Below, one piece after another: positions 15,876 to 24,455 of a stretch of DNA of 64,000 nt. The stretch comes from Mucilaginibacter yixingensis (GTDB lineage: Bacteria; Bacteroidota; Bacteroidia; Sphingobacteriales; Sphingobacteriaceae): assembly GCF_041080815.1 (NCBI RefSeq), contig NZ_CP160205.1:2542001-2606000 (forward strand). The letters are read 5' to 3'. How positions within the stretch are numbered: the stretch's first letter is position 1; each line of letters starts with the position of its first letter. The notes below the pieces were generated by a model. The model saw only the letters and a program-made list of their open reading frames with translations, ran no database searches and had not been told where the DNA came from. A program made the translations under genes and the position numbers.

Positions 15876-17819
15876 TTAACTCAACACACCTTTATGCTTT
15901 AGTTGCTGTTCAATCTTGTCATGCAGTTCATGCGGTAAGAATGGCTTGGCCAACACATCATTCATACCAGCGGCTATGGCCTGCTGCTGCTCATGATCAA
16001 ATGATGCCGCAGATAACGATATGATTGGGATACTGCGTGCCGGTTCTTCCAGATCAAGCCTGATGGTTTTGGCGGTTTCATAACCGTTCATCTCTGGCAT
16101 GTGCGTATCCATCAGCACAATATCAAAAGGCTTGGTTTTTAGTTTTTCGAGGGCTTTGCGGCCATTGTCAACCATCTCAACCTGGACTTGCCAATCCTTC
16201 AGCATTTTAGAGAGCATAAATTGGTTAACCAGGTTATCTTCTGCTACCAATACACGTAAATCTTTAAAAGGCGGCAGTTCTTTAGTATTACGACGTTGCT
16301 CAACCTCTGGTTTTGGAGCTTGTGCCAATGTGTACCAGTTAGCAAAGTTAAAGGTACTCCCCTTACCTGATATGCTGCTTACAGTGAGTTTGCCACCTTT
16401 AAGCTCTATTAGTTTCTTGACGATGGTCAGTCCTAATCCCGTACCGCCATATTTTACCGAAGTATCATCCTCGGCCTGCTCAAACGAATCGAATATTTTA
16501 GATAATCTATCAGCCGGGATACCAATACCGGTATCCTCTACCGTAAACTGTATTTTTGATTTATCACCGTGGCGCTGCTGTTCTGTCAATCTCAGTTTTA
16601 CGTAGCCGCGCTCGGTAAATTTGATAGCGTTGCTGAGCAGGTTCATCAAGATCTGGTTGATGCGCAATGAATCTACCATCACATAATCTGGCACGTTATC
16701 ATCAATCTCCAGCAATAGCTCGATGTTCTTTTCATCAGCCTTGTACTTCAATAGATCATGAACCGCTTTACATAGCGTACGCAAACTATTTGGCGATCGC
16801 ACAATACTGAATTTACCGGCCTCTATCTTAGAGATATCCAGTACATCATTAATCACTCCCAATAAAGATTGAGATGAAGTTTCCAGCAGATCCAGCATCC
16901 CGGTTTGCTGCTCGTCAACCTGTGTTTTACGCAGCAGATTGGTTAAGCCAATAATGCCATTTACCGGTGTACGCAACTCGTGGCTCATGTTAGCCAGGAA
17001 GGTTTCTTTTACCTTCCGTGAGTATTCTGCGGCTTCTTTTGATTTAACCAGTTGTTCCTGGTAACTCTTCTGCGGCGAAATATCGCTGATGTTCATAAAG
17101 ATCATCTTGTTGCGATACGAGATGCGGCACTCGGCCCAGATCAAACGTTTATCGAATGTTTCAAATCTAAACTCAAAAACGGCGAAGCTTAGATTATCTT
17201 TAATTACTTCCCCCAGCTTTTTGCGGAAAGCTGTGCGTTCATTTTCGGCCGCCAGATCAATAATGCTTTTGCCAATTACCTCGGCCGGCTTGTAGCCCAT
17301 TATTTTTTCAATGGCCGGGTTAATGGTTTCAATACGCATGGTCAGCGTATCTATGGTACAAATAATATCGGCAGAGTTGCGCACCACCAGCGCGTAGTTC
17401 TGTAGTTCATTGTTCTTCTCCCGTACCTCTGCCTGGGTGCGTGCCAGTTGAATAAAAGAATCTACCTTGGCTGCAGTAACGTAAGGATCAAGCGGTTTGT
17501 ACAGGTAATCTACGGCACCTGTGCCCAAACCTTTTACAATATATTTGGCCTCTTTAGATATAGCGGTAACAAATATGATGAGGATATCGCGTGTTTTGGC
17601 ATTGCTTTTCAGCATCTCCACCAGTTCAAAGCCATCCATTTCGGGCATTTGCACGTCTACCAGGGCAATAGAGATAGGGTTTTCCCAGGCTATTTTAAGG
17701 GCATCGTTTGGTGAGGTGGTAGAAAAAATGCGGATGTCGTTGCGGTTCAACAGCGCTTCCAGCGCCATAATGTTTTCTTCGCGATCGTCAACTATCAGGA
17801 TATTAACTGGAGGGGCCAT
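15876..17819 (-). CDS. Hybrid sensor kinase (REC-PAS-HisKA-HATPase-REC), soluble
   Basis: 647 residues without membrane segments. The N-terminal receiver has phosphoacceptor D55; a PAS domain spans about 142-255; the HisKA dimerisation helix carries H280 in NMSHELRTP; the HATPase covers about 385-495 (NLLSNAIKF, DTGIGI, GGTGLGL); and the C-terminal receiver has D571 in VLMDTHMPEMNGY. The arrangement suggests a kinase that is itself switched by phosphorylation of its first receiver. It follows cheB, cheR and the 1148-residue kinase on the same strand with short gaps, so the four are probably one signalling operon. The signal is unknown. Confidence 0.92.
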   Translation of the reverse strand: MAPPVNILIVDDREENIMALEALLNRNDIRIFSTTSPNDALKIAWENPISIALVDVQMPEMDGFELVEMLKSNAKTRDILIIFVTAISKEAKYIVKGLGTGAVDYLYKPLDPYVTAAKVDSFIQLARTQAEVREKNNELQNYALVVRNSADIICTIDTLTMRIETINPAIEKIMGYKPAEVIGKSIIDLAAENERTAFRKKLGEVIKDNLSFAVFEFRFETFDKRLIWAECRISYRNKMIFMNISDISPQKSYQEQLVKSKEAAEYSRKVKETFLANMSHELRTPVNGIIGLTNLLRKTQVDEQQTGMLDLLETSSQSLLGVINDVLDISKIEAGKFSIVRSPNSLRTLCKAVHDLLKYKADEKNIELLLEIDDNVPDYVMVDSLRINQILMNLLSNAIKFTERGYVKLRLTEQQRHGDKSKIQFTVEDTGIGIPADRLSKIFDSFEQAEDDTSVKYGGTGLGLTIVKKLIELKGGKLTVSSISGKGSTFNFANWYTLAQAPKPEVEQRRNTKELPPFKDLRVLVAEDNLVNQFMLSKMLKDWQVQVEMVDNGRKALEKLKTKPFDIVLMDTHMPEMNGYETAKTIRLDLEEPARSIPIISLSAASFDHEQQQAIAAGMNDVLAKPFLPHELHDKIEQQLKHKGVLS

Positions 17820-17847
17820 TCAATTAAGGTGATGTTGTAAGCTTGTT

Positions 17848-18435
17848 TTATATAGATAACAATTCAAAAATCTCATTATTGTGCAGTACGTAATTCCCTG
17901 CATCTAAATTAATAGCGGCCTGGGGCATCTCCAGCATCTCGGCATCATCAGGATGTTGTACAATTGTAAGTGAACCTGCCTGCTTTAATTTAAGTAGCCC
18001 AGCCGCTCCATCCTGATTAGCGCCAGAGAACAATACCGCGGTACAACGATTACCGTATACCTCGGCAGCGCTTTCAAAAGTAACATCAATAGATGGTTTG
18101 GAATACCACACCGCCTCTGATACATCAAGGCCAAAAGTTCCATCCTTTTCTATCAGCGCATGATAGTTGGCCGGAACAATATAAACGGTGTTATCAGCAA
18201 TCTTGTCTTTGTCAGTTATTTCCCGCGTATACATACGCGTATTTTCCGCAAAAAGTTTCTCTATTTCGCTGAAAAAATTTTTTTTACGATGGATAACCAC
18301 AATTACCGTCTTATCCAAATTGGGCGGCATACTTTTTACCACCCTGAAAATAAGTTTAAAAGACCCCGCAGAGCCGCCAAGCAGCAGCAATTTAGAGCTG
18401 CGCCATCGCTGAATAATATGTTGGTCAAGCGCCAA
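17848..18435 (-). CDS. cheB: CheB-type methylesterase domain, stand-alone
   Basis: 195 residues covering only the CheB catalytic domain. The predicted triad is S22 (in GGSAGS), H49 (in VVIHR) and D142 (in GANQDGAAGL). The N-terminal receiver of classical chemotaxis CheB is absent. The start is most likely the TTG at 18433-18435, because a stop codon lies just upstream in frame and no ATG or GTG intervenes; this overlaps cheR by 11 bp. CheB removes methyl groups from receptor glutamates. With no chemoreceptor in the window, its substrate here is unclear. Confidence 0.88.
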   Translation of the reverse strand: MALDQHIIQRWRSSKLLLLGGSAGSFKLIFRVVKSMPPNLDKTVIVVIHRKKNFFSEIEKLFAENTRMYTREITDKDKIADNTVYIVPANYHALIEKDGTFGLDVSEAVWYSKPSIDVTFESAAEVYGNRCTAVLFSGANQDGAAGLLKLKQAGSLTIVQHPDDAEMLEMPQAAINLDAGNYVLHNNEIFELLSI

Positions 18436-19261
18436 TTTTCTGGTAGATATTTTCCTTACTGTTGATCACTTTAAAACGCTTGCGGAAAAAATCAGACCGG
18501 ATGGTTTCTTTATTCCCAAGACATAAAAAGCCTAGCGGACAAAGACTACGGTAAAACAGATCCAGCACTTTTTCCTGCAGCTCTGATTCAAAATAAATAA
18601 ATACATTTCGGCAACTGATCATCTGAAACTCGTTGAAAATAGTGTCAGAGATCAGGTTATGTACAGAGAACAGCGTGTTTTGCTTCAACTCGCTGTGTAT
18701 CGTCGCCGCATCATACATCATGGTAAAATGGTCGGTTATAGAACCGGGCAAGCCTGCAAAGTGATAGTTCTCGGCATAGCTTTTTATTTTCCGCAGGCTG
18801 TAGATGCCCATACGGGCTTCTTTCAGTACCTCGGTATTTATATCTGTACCATAGATGAATGATTTATGGTGTAAACCGGCCTCATGCAATAGTATAGCTA
18901 ACGAATACACTTCCTCACCAGACGAACAACCCGCACTCCAGATCTTGATGTGCTGGTATGACGACAGATATGGTAGTACCTGGGCATTGAGCGCCCGGTA
19001 AAAAGCCGGGTCGCGAAACATCTCGGTTACGTTCACCGTAATCTCTTCCAGAAACTCCTGGAAAAACTGCGGATCATTGACCAGTTTGTGTTTCAGATCA
19101 TAAAAATGCAGTTTTTTAAACTGCATGATCCGTACTAAACGGCGTCTTAACGATGCCTTGCTATATTCAGAAAAATCAAACCCGTGAACTCTCTTTACCA
19201 GGTCTACCAGTTCGTTCAGTTCTGTTTCTGTTAAAGTTGCCGCTGTCCAAACATTATCCAT
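18425..19261 (-). CDS. cheR: CheR-type protein-glutamate methyltransferase
   Basis: 278 residues. The N-terminal helical domain (SKASLRRRLVRIM) precedes a SAM-dependent methyltransferase with the glycine loop IWSAGCSSGEE at 107-117 and ISCRNVFIYF at 215-224, both diagnostic of CheR. It methylates glutamates on receptor coiled coils using S-adenosylmethionine. It sits directly downstream of a large hybrid kinase with a long glutamine- and glutamate-rich coiled coil (1 bp gap) and overlaps cheB. The kinase coiled coil is a conceivable target, but that is inference. Confidence 0.92.
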   Translation of the reverse strand: MDNVWTAATLTETELNELVDLVKRVHGFDFSEYSKASLRRRLVRIMQFKKLHFYDLKHKLVNDPQFFQEFLEEITVNVTEMFRDPAFYRALNAQVLPYLSSYQHIKIWSAGCSSGEEVYSLAILLHEAGLHHKSFIYGTDINTEVLKEARMGIYSLRKIKSYAENYHFAGLPGSITDHFTMMYDAATIHSELKQNTLFSVHNLISDTIFNEFQMISCRNVFIYFESELQEKVLDLFYRSLCPLGFLCLGNKETIRSDFFRKRFKVINSKENIYQKIGA

Positions 19262-19262
19262 A

Positions 19263-22200
19263 TCAGGCTCCTAACCATAACTGCATTAACGAGATCAGTC
19301 TGTCTATATCAACCGGTTTGGTAATATAATCATTGGCACCGGCAGCTATACATTTCTCCCGGTCGTCTTTCATCGCTTTAGCAGTTAAAGCTATTACAGG
19401 CAGCTTGGCCCATTTGTTTTGCTTGCGTATATGCCGCGTGGCCTCGTAACCATCCATCTTAGGCATCATAATATCCATCAGCACAATATCAATATCGGTT
19501 ATATCTTCCAGCTTTTTAATCGCCTCTTCGCCGTCGTTGGCAATCTCTACCTGCAAGTCGTATGACTGTAGCGCACTGGTCAGCGCAAAGATGTTACGCA
19601 TATCATCATCAACCACTAACACCTTCTTGCCCTTCAGGTTATCTTTACCCTTGGTAATGCTTTTGGCTTTGGCCGATGTTACGTTATTATTGCTTGCCTG
19701 CCCCGTTACCGAGCTTATTTTATGCAAAAACAGGTTCACCTCGTCAATCAGCCGGTCTGATGATTTGCTGGTTTTTACCACCATGGCATTAGCATATTGC
19801 ATCAGGCGATTTACTGATGATTTATCCAGCTCCATAGCCGTGTTTACAATCACCGGCAGGCTTTCAAAACGCTCCAGACCTTTAATTTTATCTAACAGAT
19901 CGAGACCAGAGATATCAGGCAGGTTAAGATCCAGAATTACGCACTGATACTCATTATCATGCAGCATCCGGAAAGCTGATTCGCCATCAAAGGCCTGATC
20001 AACCGTTATACCTTGCTTCTCCATCATCTCTTTCAACGCTTCGCTCTGTGCTTTGTGGTCTTCTACCAGCAAGATCTGCTTAAAGGCCACACCACTTTGT
20101 TTCACCATTTCAGAGAATAGCTTGTCAAGCGATGCCGTATCTATAGGCTTCTTCATAAAGCTAATAGCTCCCTCCTTGCGCACACGGTGAGCAGCAGCTT
20201 CGCCGGCCGACATGAGGTGTACCGGGATATTTACGGTTTCTTCGGCGTTTTTCAACTCTTTCAAAATCTGCCAGCCATCTTTACCCGGCAACATGATATC
20301 CAAAATTACCGCGTCAGGTTGATTTTCGCGGATGGTATCAAAGGCGTGTGTGCCCTCATGCACCACTACAGCCTTGTAACCATGATCGCGGGCGTAGTCT
20401 TTCAGAATCTCAGCAAAATTCTTGTCGTCCTCTACAATCACCACCAACGGCTCTCGGTCCGGATCTTTACGAACCAGGCTTTCTACCGGTTTCAGCATGC
20501 TTTGCTGCGGCTGGAAGCTTTCTACCGTAGGCAATTCTTCCACTACGTGTGGTTCGGCATCTACAGCCGCAAGTGGTATAATCAACGAGAACTCGCTGCC
20601 TACATTTTGCTCGCTCTGTACGGTAATATGGCCGCCCAGCAACGCCGCCAGTTCTCGACTGATAGACAGGCCCAAACCGGTGCCTCCGTACTTGCGACTG
20701 GTAGAACCGTCTGCCTGTTGGAAGGCTTCAAAAATAAGTTTCTGTTTTTCGGGAGGAATACCAATACCAGAATCTTTAATGGTAAACCTAACGGTATCAC
20801 CCTCGTCCGGACGAACGATGATATTGATACTACCATTCTCTGGAGTAAACTTAAACGCGTTTGATAATAGGTTTTTAATCACCTGCTCCACCCGTACCTT
20901 ATCGGTGTAAATGGTACCCGGTACATTTTCAATGCTGTGGGTATAATTGATCTTTTTGTTTTGCGCAACCTCGGCAAACAACATCTCCATATCGCCTACA
21001 ATCTCGCTGATGGCGATGTGCTCGTTCATCATATCCAGCTTGCCAGATTCAATCTTAGACAAGTCGAGGATATCGTTAATCAGCGTTAGCAAATCATTAC
21101 CGGCGTTAAATATTACGCTGGCATATTTGATCTGATCTTCAGACAGGTTAGCACCTTTATTATCTTTCAGGATACGCGCCAGCACCAGGATACTATTCAG
21201 CGGGGTACGCAACTCGTGACTCATGTTGGCCAAAAACTCCGATTTGTATTTACCGGTAGTTTCCAGTTCCTCCACTTTTACGTTGATAGCGGCGCGGGCC
21301 TCTTCAATAGCCTGATTTTTTTCTTCTAACAGGCTGGCTTTCTCTTCCAGTTCGGCGTTAATGGTACGCAGTTCTTCTTGTTGCACGCGTAGCTCTTCCT
21401 CGCTGGCTTGCAGCATCTCGGTTTTGTTGAGCAGTTCCTCGTTGGTAACACGCATTTCTTCTTGCTGCGCTTCCAGTTCTTCGGCCTGTTGCTGAGTTTC
21501 CTCATACAAGTCATGCATAATGGTGCGCGCCTGTGCCGTGTTAATGGCTATACCAATATCTTTGGCAATAACATTAATATAATCGCGTACGTTATTGGTA
21601 ATCTCGTTTTGGAAAGCAACCTCTAATACGCCTTTCAGCTTTTTATCAAAGAAGAACGGAACGATCATAATCTCGGCCAATTCCTGACTAATGATCGATG
21701 TTTCCAGCTCCAGCTTATCATTAAGCGTACCGCGGATAATGGCTGCTTTGCCATCTTTAGCTACCTGGCCCAGCCATCCTTCAGAAAGCTTGATCTTATG
21801 CTTAATGGCATTCAGATCATGGAAGGCGTAGTAGGCATACAAATCAAGCGTTTCCTGCTGTTCATCAAACAGGTAAACCGTGCCGGTAATGGCTTTTGAA
21901 TACTGACAAACCTCGGTTAGCAGGCTGTTGCTCAGCTCTCGTTCGCTTTGCTGGCCCTGCATTCTCTCGTTTAGTAAGCCAGTACCTGTAAGCAGCCAGT
22001 TTTTGGCTTCGTTCTCATCTAGCACTTTTTCCAGTGCAATGTTGGTATCCTTTATCTTCTCTTCGGCTAACTTCTGCGCATTGAAGGTTTTTTGGATGTA
22101 GTTGAACAGTACTACGATGATGATGAAAAAGATTACCGAACCTGCAATAATAATTTTGATAGCGCTTTTTGCAGAACCTGCCGTGCCCGATTTTCTTTCC

Positions 22201-22709
22201 TGCAGCAACCTGTCTTCTTCAGCTTTAAGGTTAGTTAACAGAAAACGGATAGTATCCATGCTATGCTTACCTTTTAAGAACATCTGGTTTTGCACCATAT
22301 ATTCCAAACCTTTTTCATCGCGGGTATCAATGTTTTCTTTCAGGATAGCCAACTCTGCACTAACAGATTTTGAGAGCGAATCAAGACGACGCACCTGCAG
22401 TGGGTTATCAGCGGTTAATGTACGCAGTTTGCTTACGTCGTCATTAATCTCAGGGAGCGCGGCATTGTAAGGATCAAGAAAGATCTGTCTGTCTGTAGCG
22501 CAAAAGCCACGCATACCTGTTTCGGCATCAATTAATTTCTGTAAAAGGTCATCTGAAGTATTGATCACTTGTTGGGTATGATCAACCATCTGGGTATCAT
22601 CTTCTAATTGATTGATGCTGTTGTAAGACAACGTACCAACCACTATTACCAGTAAAAGAGAAACAGCAAAGCCCAAAAGAACCTGCTGCCTAAAAGCTAA
22701 TTTAAACAT
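19263..22709 (-). CDS. Membrane hybrid histidine kinase (CHASE3-GAF-coiled coil-HisKA-HATPase-3xREC)
   Basis: 1148 residues. Membrane helices at about 9-28 and 183-203 bracket a CHASE3-like sensor with TGMRGFCATD. A GAF domain spans about 255-395. A long coiled coil rich in QQEELR/NEELL repeats runs from about 401 to 487. The HisKA box has H498 (NMSHELRTPLN), and the HATPase covers about 600-715. Three receivers follow, with acceptors D804, D927 and D1079. It is the first gene of the signalling operon with cheR, cheB and a second hybrid kinase. Three tandem receivers imply a branched phosphorelay; no output protein is encoded nearby. Confidence 0.93.
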   Translation of the reverse strand: MFKLAFRQQVLLGFAVSLLLVIVVGTLSYNSINQLEDDTQMVDHTQQVINTSDDLLQKLIDAETGMRGFCATDRQIFLDPYNAALPEINDDVSKLRTLTADNPLQVRRLDSLSKSVSAELAILKENIDTRDEKGLEYMVQNQMFLKGKHSMDTIRFLLTNLKAEEDRLLQERKSGTAGSAKSAIKIIIAGSVIFFIIIVVLFNYIQKTFNAQKLAEEKIKDTNIALEKVLDENEAKNWLLTGTGLLNERMQGQQSERELSNSLLTEVCQYSKAITGTVYLFDEQQETLDLYAYYAFHDLNAIKHKIKLSEGWLGQVAKDGKAAIIRGTLNDKLELETSIISQELAEIMIVPFFFDKKLKGVLEVAFQNEITNNVRDYINVIAKDIGIAINTAQARTIMHDLYEETQQQAEELEAQQEEMRVTNEELLNKTEMLQASEEELRVQQEELRTINAELEEKASLLEEKNQAIEEARAAINVKVEELETTGKYKSEFLANMSHELRTPLNSILVLARILKDNKGANLSEDQIKYASVIFNAGNDLLTLINDILDLSKIESGKLDMMNEHIAISEIVGDMEMLFAEVAQNKKINYTHSIENVPGTIYTDKVRVEQVIKNLLSNAFKFTPENGSINIIVRPDEGDTVRFTIKDSGIGIPPEKQKLIFEAFQQADGSTSRKYGGTGLGLSISRELAALLGGHITVQSEQNVGSEFSLIIPLAAVDAEPHVVEELPTVESFQPQQSMLKPVESLVRKDPDREPLVVIVEDDKNFAEILKDYARDHGYKAVVVHEGTHAFDTIRENQPDAVILDIMLPGKDGWQILKELKNAEETVNIPVHLMSAGEAAAHRVRKEGAISFMKKPIDTASLDKLFSEMVKQSGVAFKQILLVEDHKAQSEALKEMMEKQGITVDQAFDGESAFRMLHDNEYQCVILDLNLPDISGLDLLDKIKGLERFESLPVIVNTAMELDKSSVNRLMQYANAMVVKTSKSSDRLIDEVNLFLHKISSVTGQASNNNVTSAKAKSITKGKDNLKGKKVLVVDDDMRNIFALTSALQSYDLQVEIANDGEEAIKKLEDITDIDIVLMDIMMPKMDGYEATRHIRKQNKWAKLPVIALTAKAMKDDREKCIAAGANDYITKPVDIDRLISLMQLWLGA

Positions 22710-22804
22710 TTATATAGCTCGTTTTTGTTTATAGTTTGATGTAAGTGAGATATCAATACGCAAAATACAAAATAATGTTTCAGGCCAATGGCTTTTGCCG
22801 TGCA

Positions 22805-23224
22805 TTATTTCTCTTTCGGTATTACAATACTACTCTTGGTTGTAACCACTCCAATAACAGCTATAATTGGACCAGCAAACAGCAAATACCAGCCCCATTT
22901 ATATTTAATTTTTGAGGTTAAATAACCAGCGATACCCTTAAACGGAATAAAAGTAAAAGTATGATGGATCTTAAAATAAGCGGCTGCAAAAAGCAATACT
23001 ACCAATACCAGACTAATCCATGCACTTACTTTGGCTACTGATAACTGACGCAGCACTACTCCTATTATACCAACAATGCCAATAAGCAAAATAACAATGC
23101 CGTAAGGCTTGTTCATATCATAAACATCAAAACTGGCTATCCCAAATGCGCGCAACAGCGGACAATAGGTAGCAGCAATAAGCATTACAAAACCGATAAA
23201 AGCTAAAAAAGATTTAATGGGCAT
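22805..23224 (-). CDS. Small integral membrane protein, function unknown
   Basis: 139 residues with four predicted membrane helices: SFLAFIGFVMLIAATYCPLL at the N-terminus, GIVILLIGIVGIIGVVL, ISLVLVVLLFAAAYF, and WYLLFAGPIIAVIGVV near the C-terminus. A soluble loop (KIHHTFTFIPFKGIAGYLTSKIKYKW) separates the last two. No conserved motif that I recognise. It lies 95 bp upstream of the large hybrid kinase on the same strand and might be co-transcribed with it. Confidence 0.7.
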   Translation of the reverse strand: MPIKSFLAFIGFVMLIAATYCPLLRAFGIASFDVYDMNKPYGIVILLIGIVGIIGVVLRQLSVAKVSAWISLVLVVLLFAAAYFKIHHTFTFIPFKGIAGYLTSKIKYKWGWYLLFAGPIIAVIGVVTTKSSIVIPKEK

Positions 23225-23250
23225 AGGGGTAATTTTTTTACGGTAAAGAT

Positions 23251-23287
23251 AGTTGAAAAGCAGAAAGCTAAAAGCAGAAAGGAAAAC
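23251..23287. repeat. Single arm of the AAGCnGAAAGCTAAAAGC repeat family
   Basis: A purine-rich arm containing agcagaaagctaaaagcag, related to the arms at 46601-46630 and 62607-62702. No partner arm is adjacent. Confidence 0.5.
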
Positions 23288-23344
23288 CTAAAGCATTTTT
23301 CTGATTAGTGTCTGAGGAAAAGCTTTAGTAACGTATCCCTGTTG

Positions 23345-23382
23345 TTCCTAAGGCCCTCTCCTCTGGAGAGAGTTGGGTGAGG
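23345..23382. repeat. CCTCTCC-family repeat, single hairpin
   Basis: Contains ctctcc-tct-ggagag with flanks ending gggtgaggt, like the copies at 2433-2522 and 39435-39482. Confidence 0.55.
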
Positions 23383-23385
23383 TAA

Positions 23386-23466
23386 CCAAAAAAGGGCCTC
23401 GCCGCCAGGCGAGGCCCTGATGATGAGTTCCTCAACTCATCATCAACCTAAACCTTATCACAACAG
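23386..23466 (-). ncRNA. Candidate small RNA, copy A
   Basis: Read on the minus strand, an unpaired leader TTGTGATAAGGTTTAGGTT (23463-23445) is followed directly by a perfect 11-bp hairpin with a 4-nt loop (23444-23419). A second perfect 11-bp GC-rich hairpin with a 4-nt loop (23418-23393) then runs into a T tract, as in an intrinsic terminator. A second locus at 29326-29413 has the same order: a near-identical leader, a weaker hairpin of different sequence, then a terminator. Conserved leader and conserved architecture with changing stem sequences argue for an RNA gene. No open frame is present. The transcription start is inferred, and no convincing -33/-7 promoter was found. Confidence 0.6.
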
Positions 23467-23594
23467 TAATAACGGGTTAGAAAAAGTTTTGGTTTCCTGA
23501 CATCTTAAAAAAACTTCAGAATAACCGTTGCGCAGGCGTACCTTCTATATTCCTAAAAAGAATAACCGCAACATAACCAAGTGTTTACAAACTA

Positions 23595-24449
23595 CTAATC
23601 AAGGTTGATTACTGCTGTTTCGCAAACGTAAGTAGGTACAATGCCGGTAGAATTAATGCGCGTTTCTGCGTCACTTTTTTGGGTATTGCCAGAGAGTACC
23701 AGCACGGTATCCAAGCCAAATTTGTTACCACCCAAAATATCGGTATGCAGGGTATCGCCTACCATCACAATATCCTTCTTCTCGATAGTGCGGCGTTCAC
23801 GGATGGTATCATAAGCAAACATAAACATCTGCGAATCGGGCTTACCAAAACGGATAAAACGCTTACCTACAATATTTTCAATCATATCAGCTAAACCACC
23901 AACGGCTACAGATACGTCGTGCATGTTTACCGGGTAAGCCATATCTGTATTAGCTACAATAGCCGGGATATTGCGTTTGCGCAACAGGTTAACGGCTTTG
24001 TTCAAATCACGAAACCAATCGAAACCTTCATCATCCAGAAACACTAAAGCGTTCACACTATCAATATTATGCTCGTCAACCTCGCCTACCGGCAATGTGT
24101 GCAGGTCTGAGCTCTCTATGTAGTGGGCGGAGTTGGGCGTACCCAGATAAGCCACAATGCCATCGTGCACTTTTAAATCCAAATACTCTTTGGCCAGCAT
24201 ACCCGATGAAATCACCCGATCCTGTGTAATAGCCATCAATCCGCGCTTGTGGTATGATTCGGCCAATTGCTGCGGACTGCGCGATGCATCGTTCGTTACA
24301 ATGTAATATTCTTTACCTGTTTTATCGAGATATTCAAAAGTCTGTTCAATGCCAGGTACCAGTCCGTGATAATTTTTGATTACACCAAAGGCGTCAAAAA
24401 AAATGATCTCGTAACGGTCTACAACGGATTTAAAATCGTTTATATGCAT
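23595..24449 (-). CDS. HAD-superfamily class IIA hydrolase
   Basis: 284 residues of the NagD-like class IIA type. Motif I is FFDAFGVI with nucleophile D19; the usual aspartate two residues later is a phenylalanine (F21), as in the hyp4-type IIA subgroup that often has an aromatic residue there. Motif II is T52 in VTNDASRS, motif III is K203, and motif IV is GDTLHTD at 231-237. Such proteins dephosphorylate small molecules. It lies 6 bp downstream of the APH-like kinase gene and so probably forms an operon with it. A kinase and a phosphatase acting on related small molecules is plausible but unproven. Confidence 0.87.
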   Translation of the reverse strand: MHINDFKSVVDRYEIIFFDAFGVIKNYHGLVPGIEQTFEYLDKTGKEYYIVTNDASRSPQQLAESYHKRGLMAITQDRVISSGMLAKEYLDLKVHDGIVAYLGTPNSAHYIESSDLHTLPVGEVDEHNIDSVNALVFLDDEGFDWFRDLNKAVNLLRKRNIPAIVANTDMAYPVNMHDVSVAVGGLADMIENIVGKRFIRFGKPDSQMFMFAYDTIRERRTIEKKDIVMVGDTLHTDILGGNKFGLDTVLVLSGNTQKSDAETRINSTGIVPTYVCETAVINLD

Positions 24450-24455
24450 AGGGGC

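Larger units (their letters stand above)
23225..23594. other. Non-coding gap with repeats and a small-RNA candidate
   Basis: This 370-bp stretch has no gene-like open frame. It holds a purine-rich repeat arm (23251-23287), a CCTCTCC-type repeat (23345-23382), the minus-strand small-RNA candidate (23386-23466), and about 130 bp of plain sequence before the HAD hydrolase stop codon. Confidence 0.7.

Noticed and set aside
20187..20864. 225-residue open frame on the plus strand inside the large hybrid kinase
   Set aside because: It is a shadow of the GC-rich kinase gene: no domain pattern, and the kinase frame has all its motifs intact.
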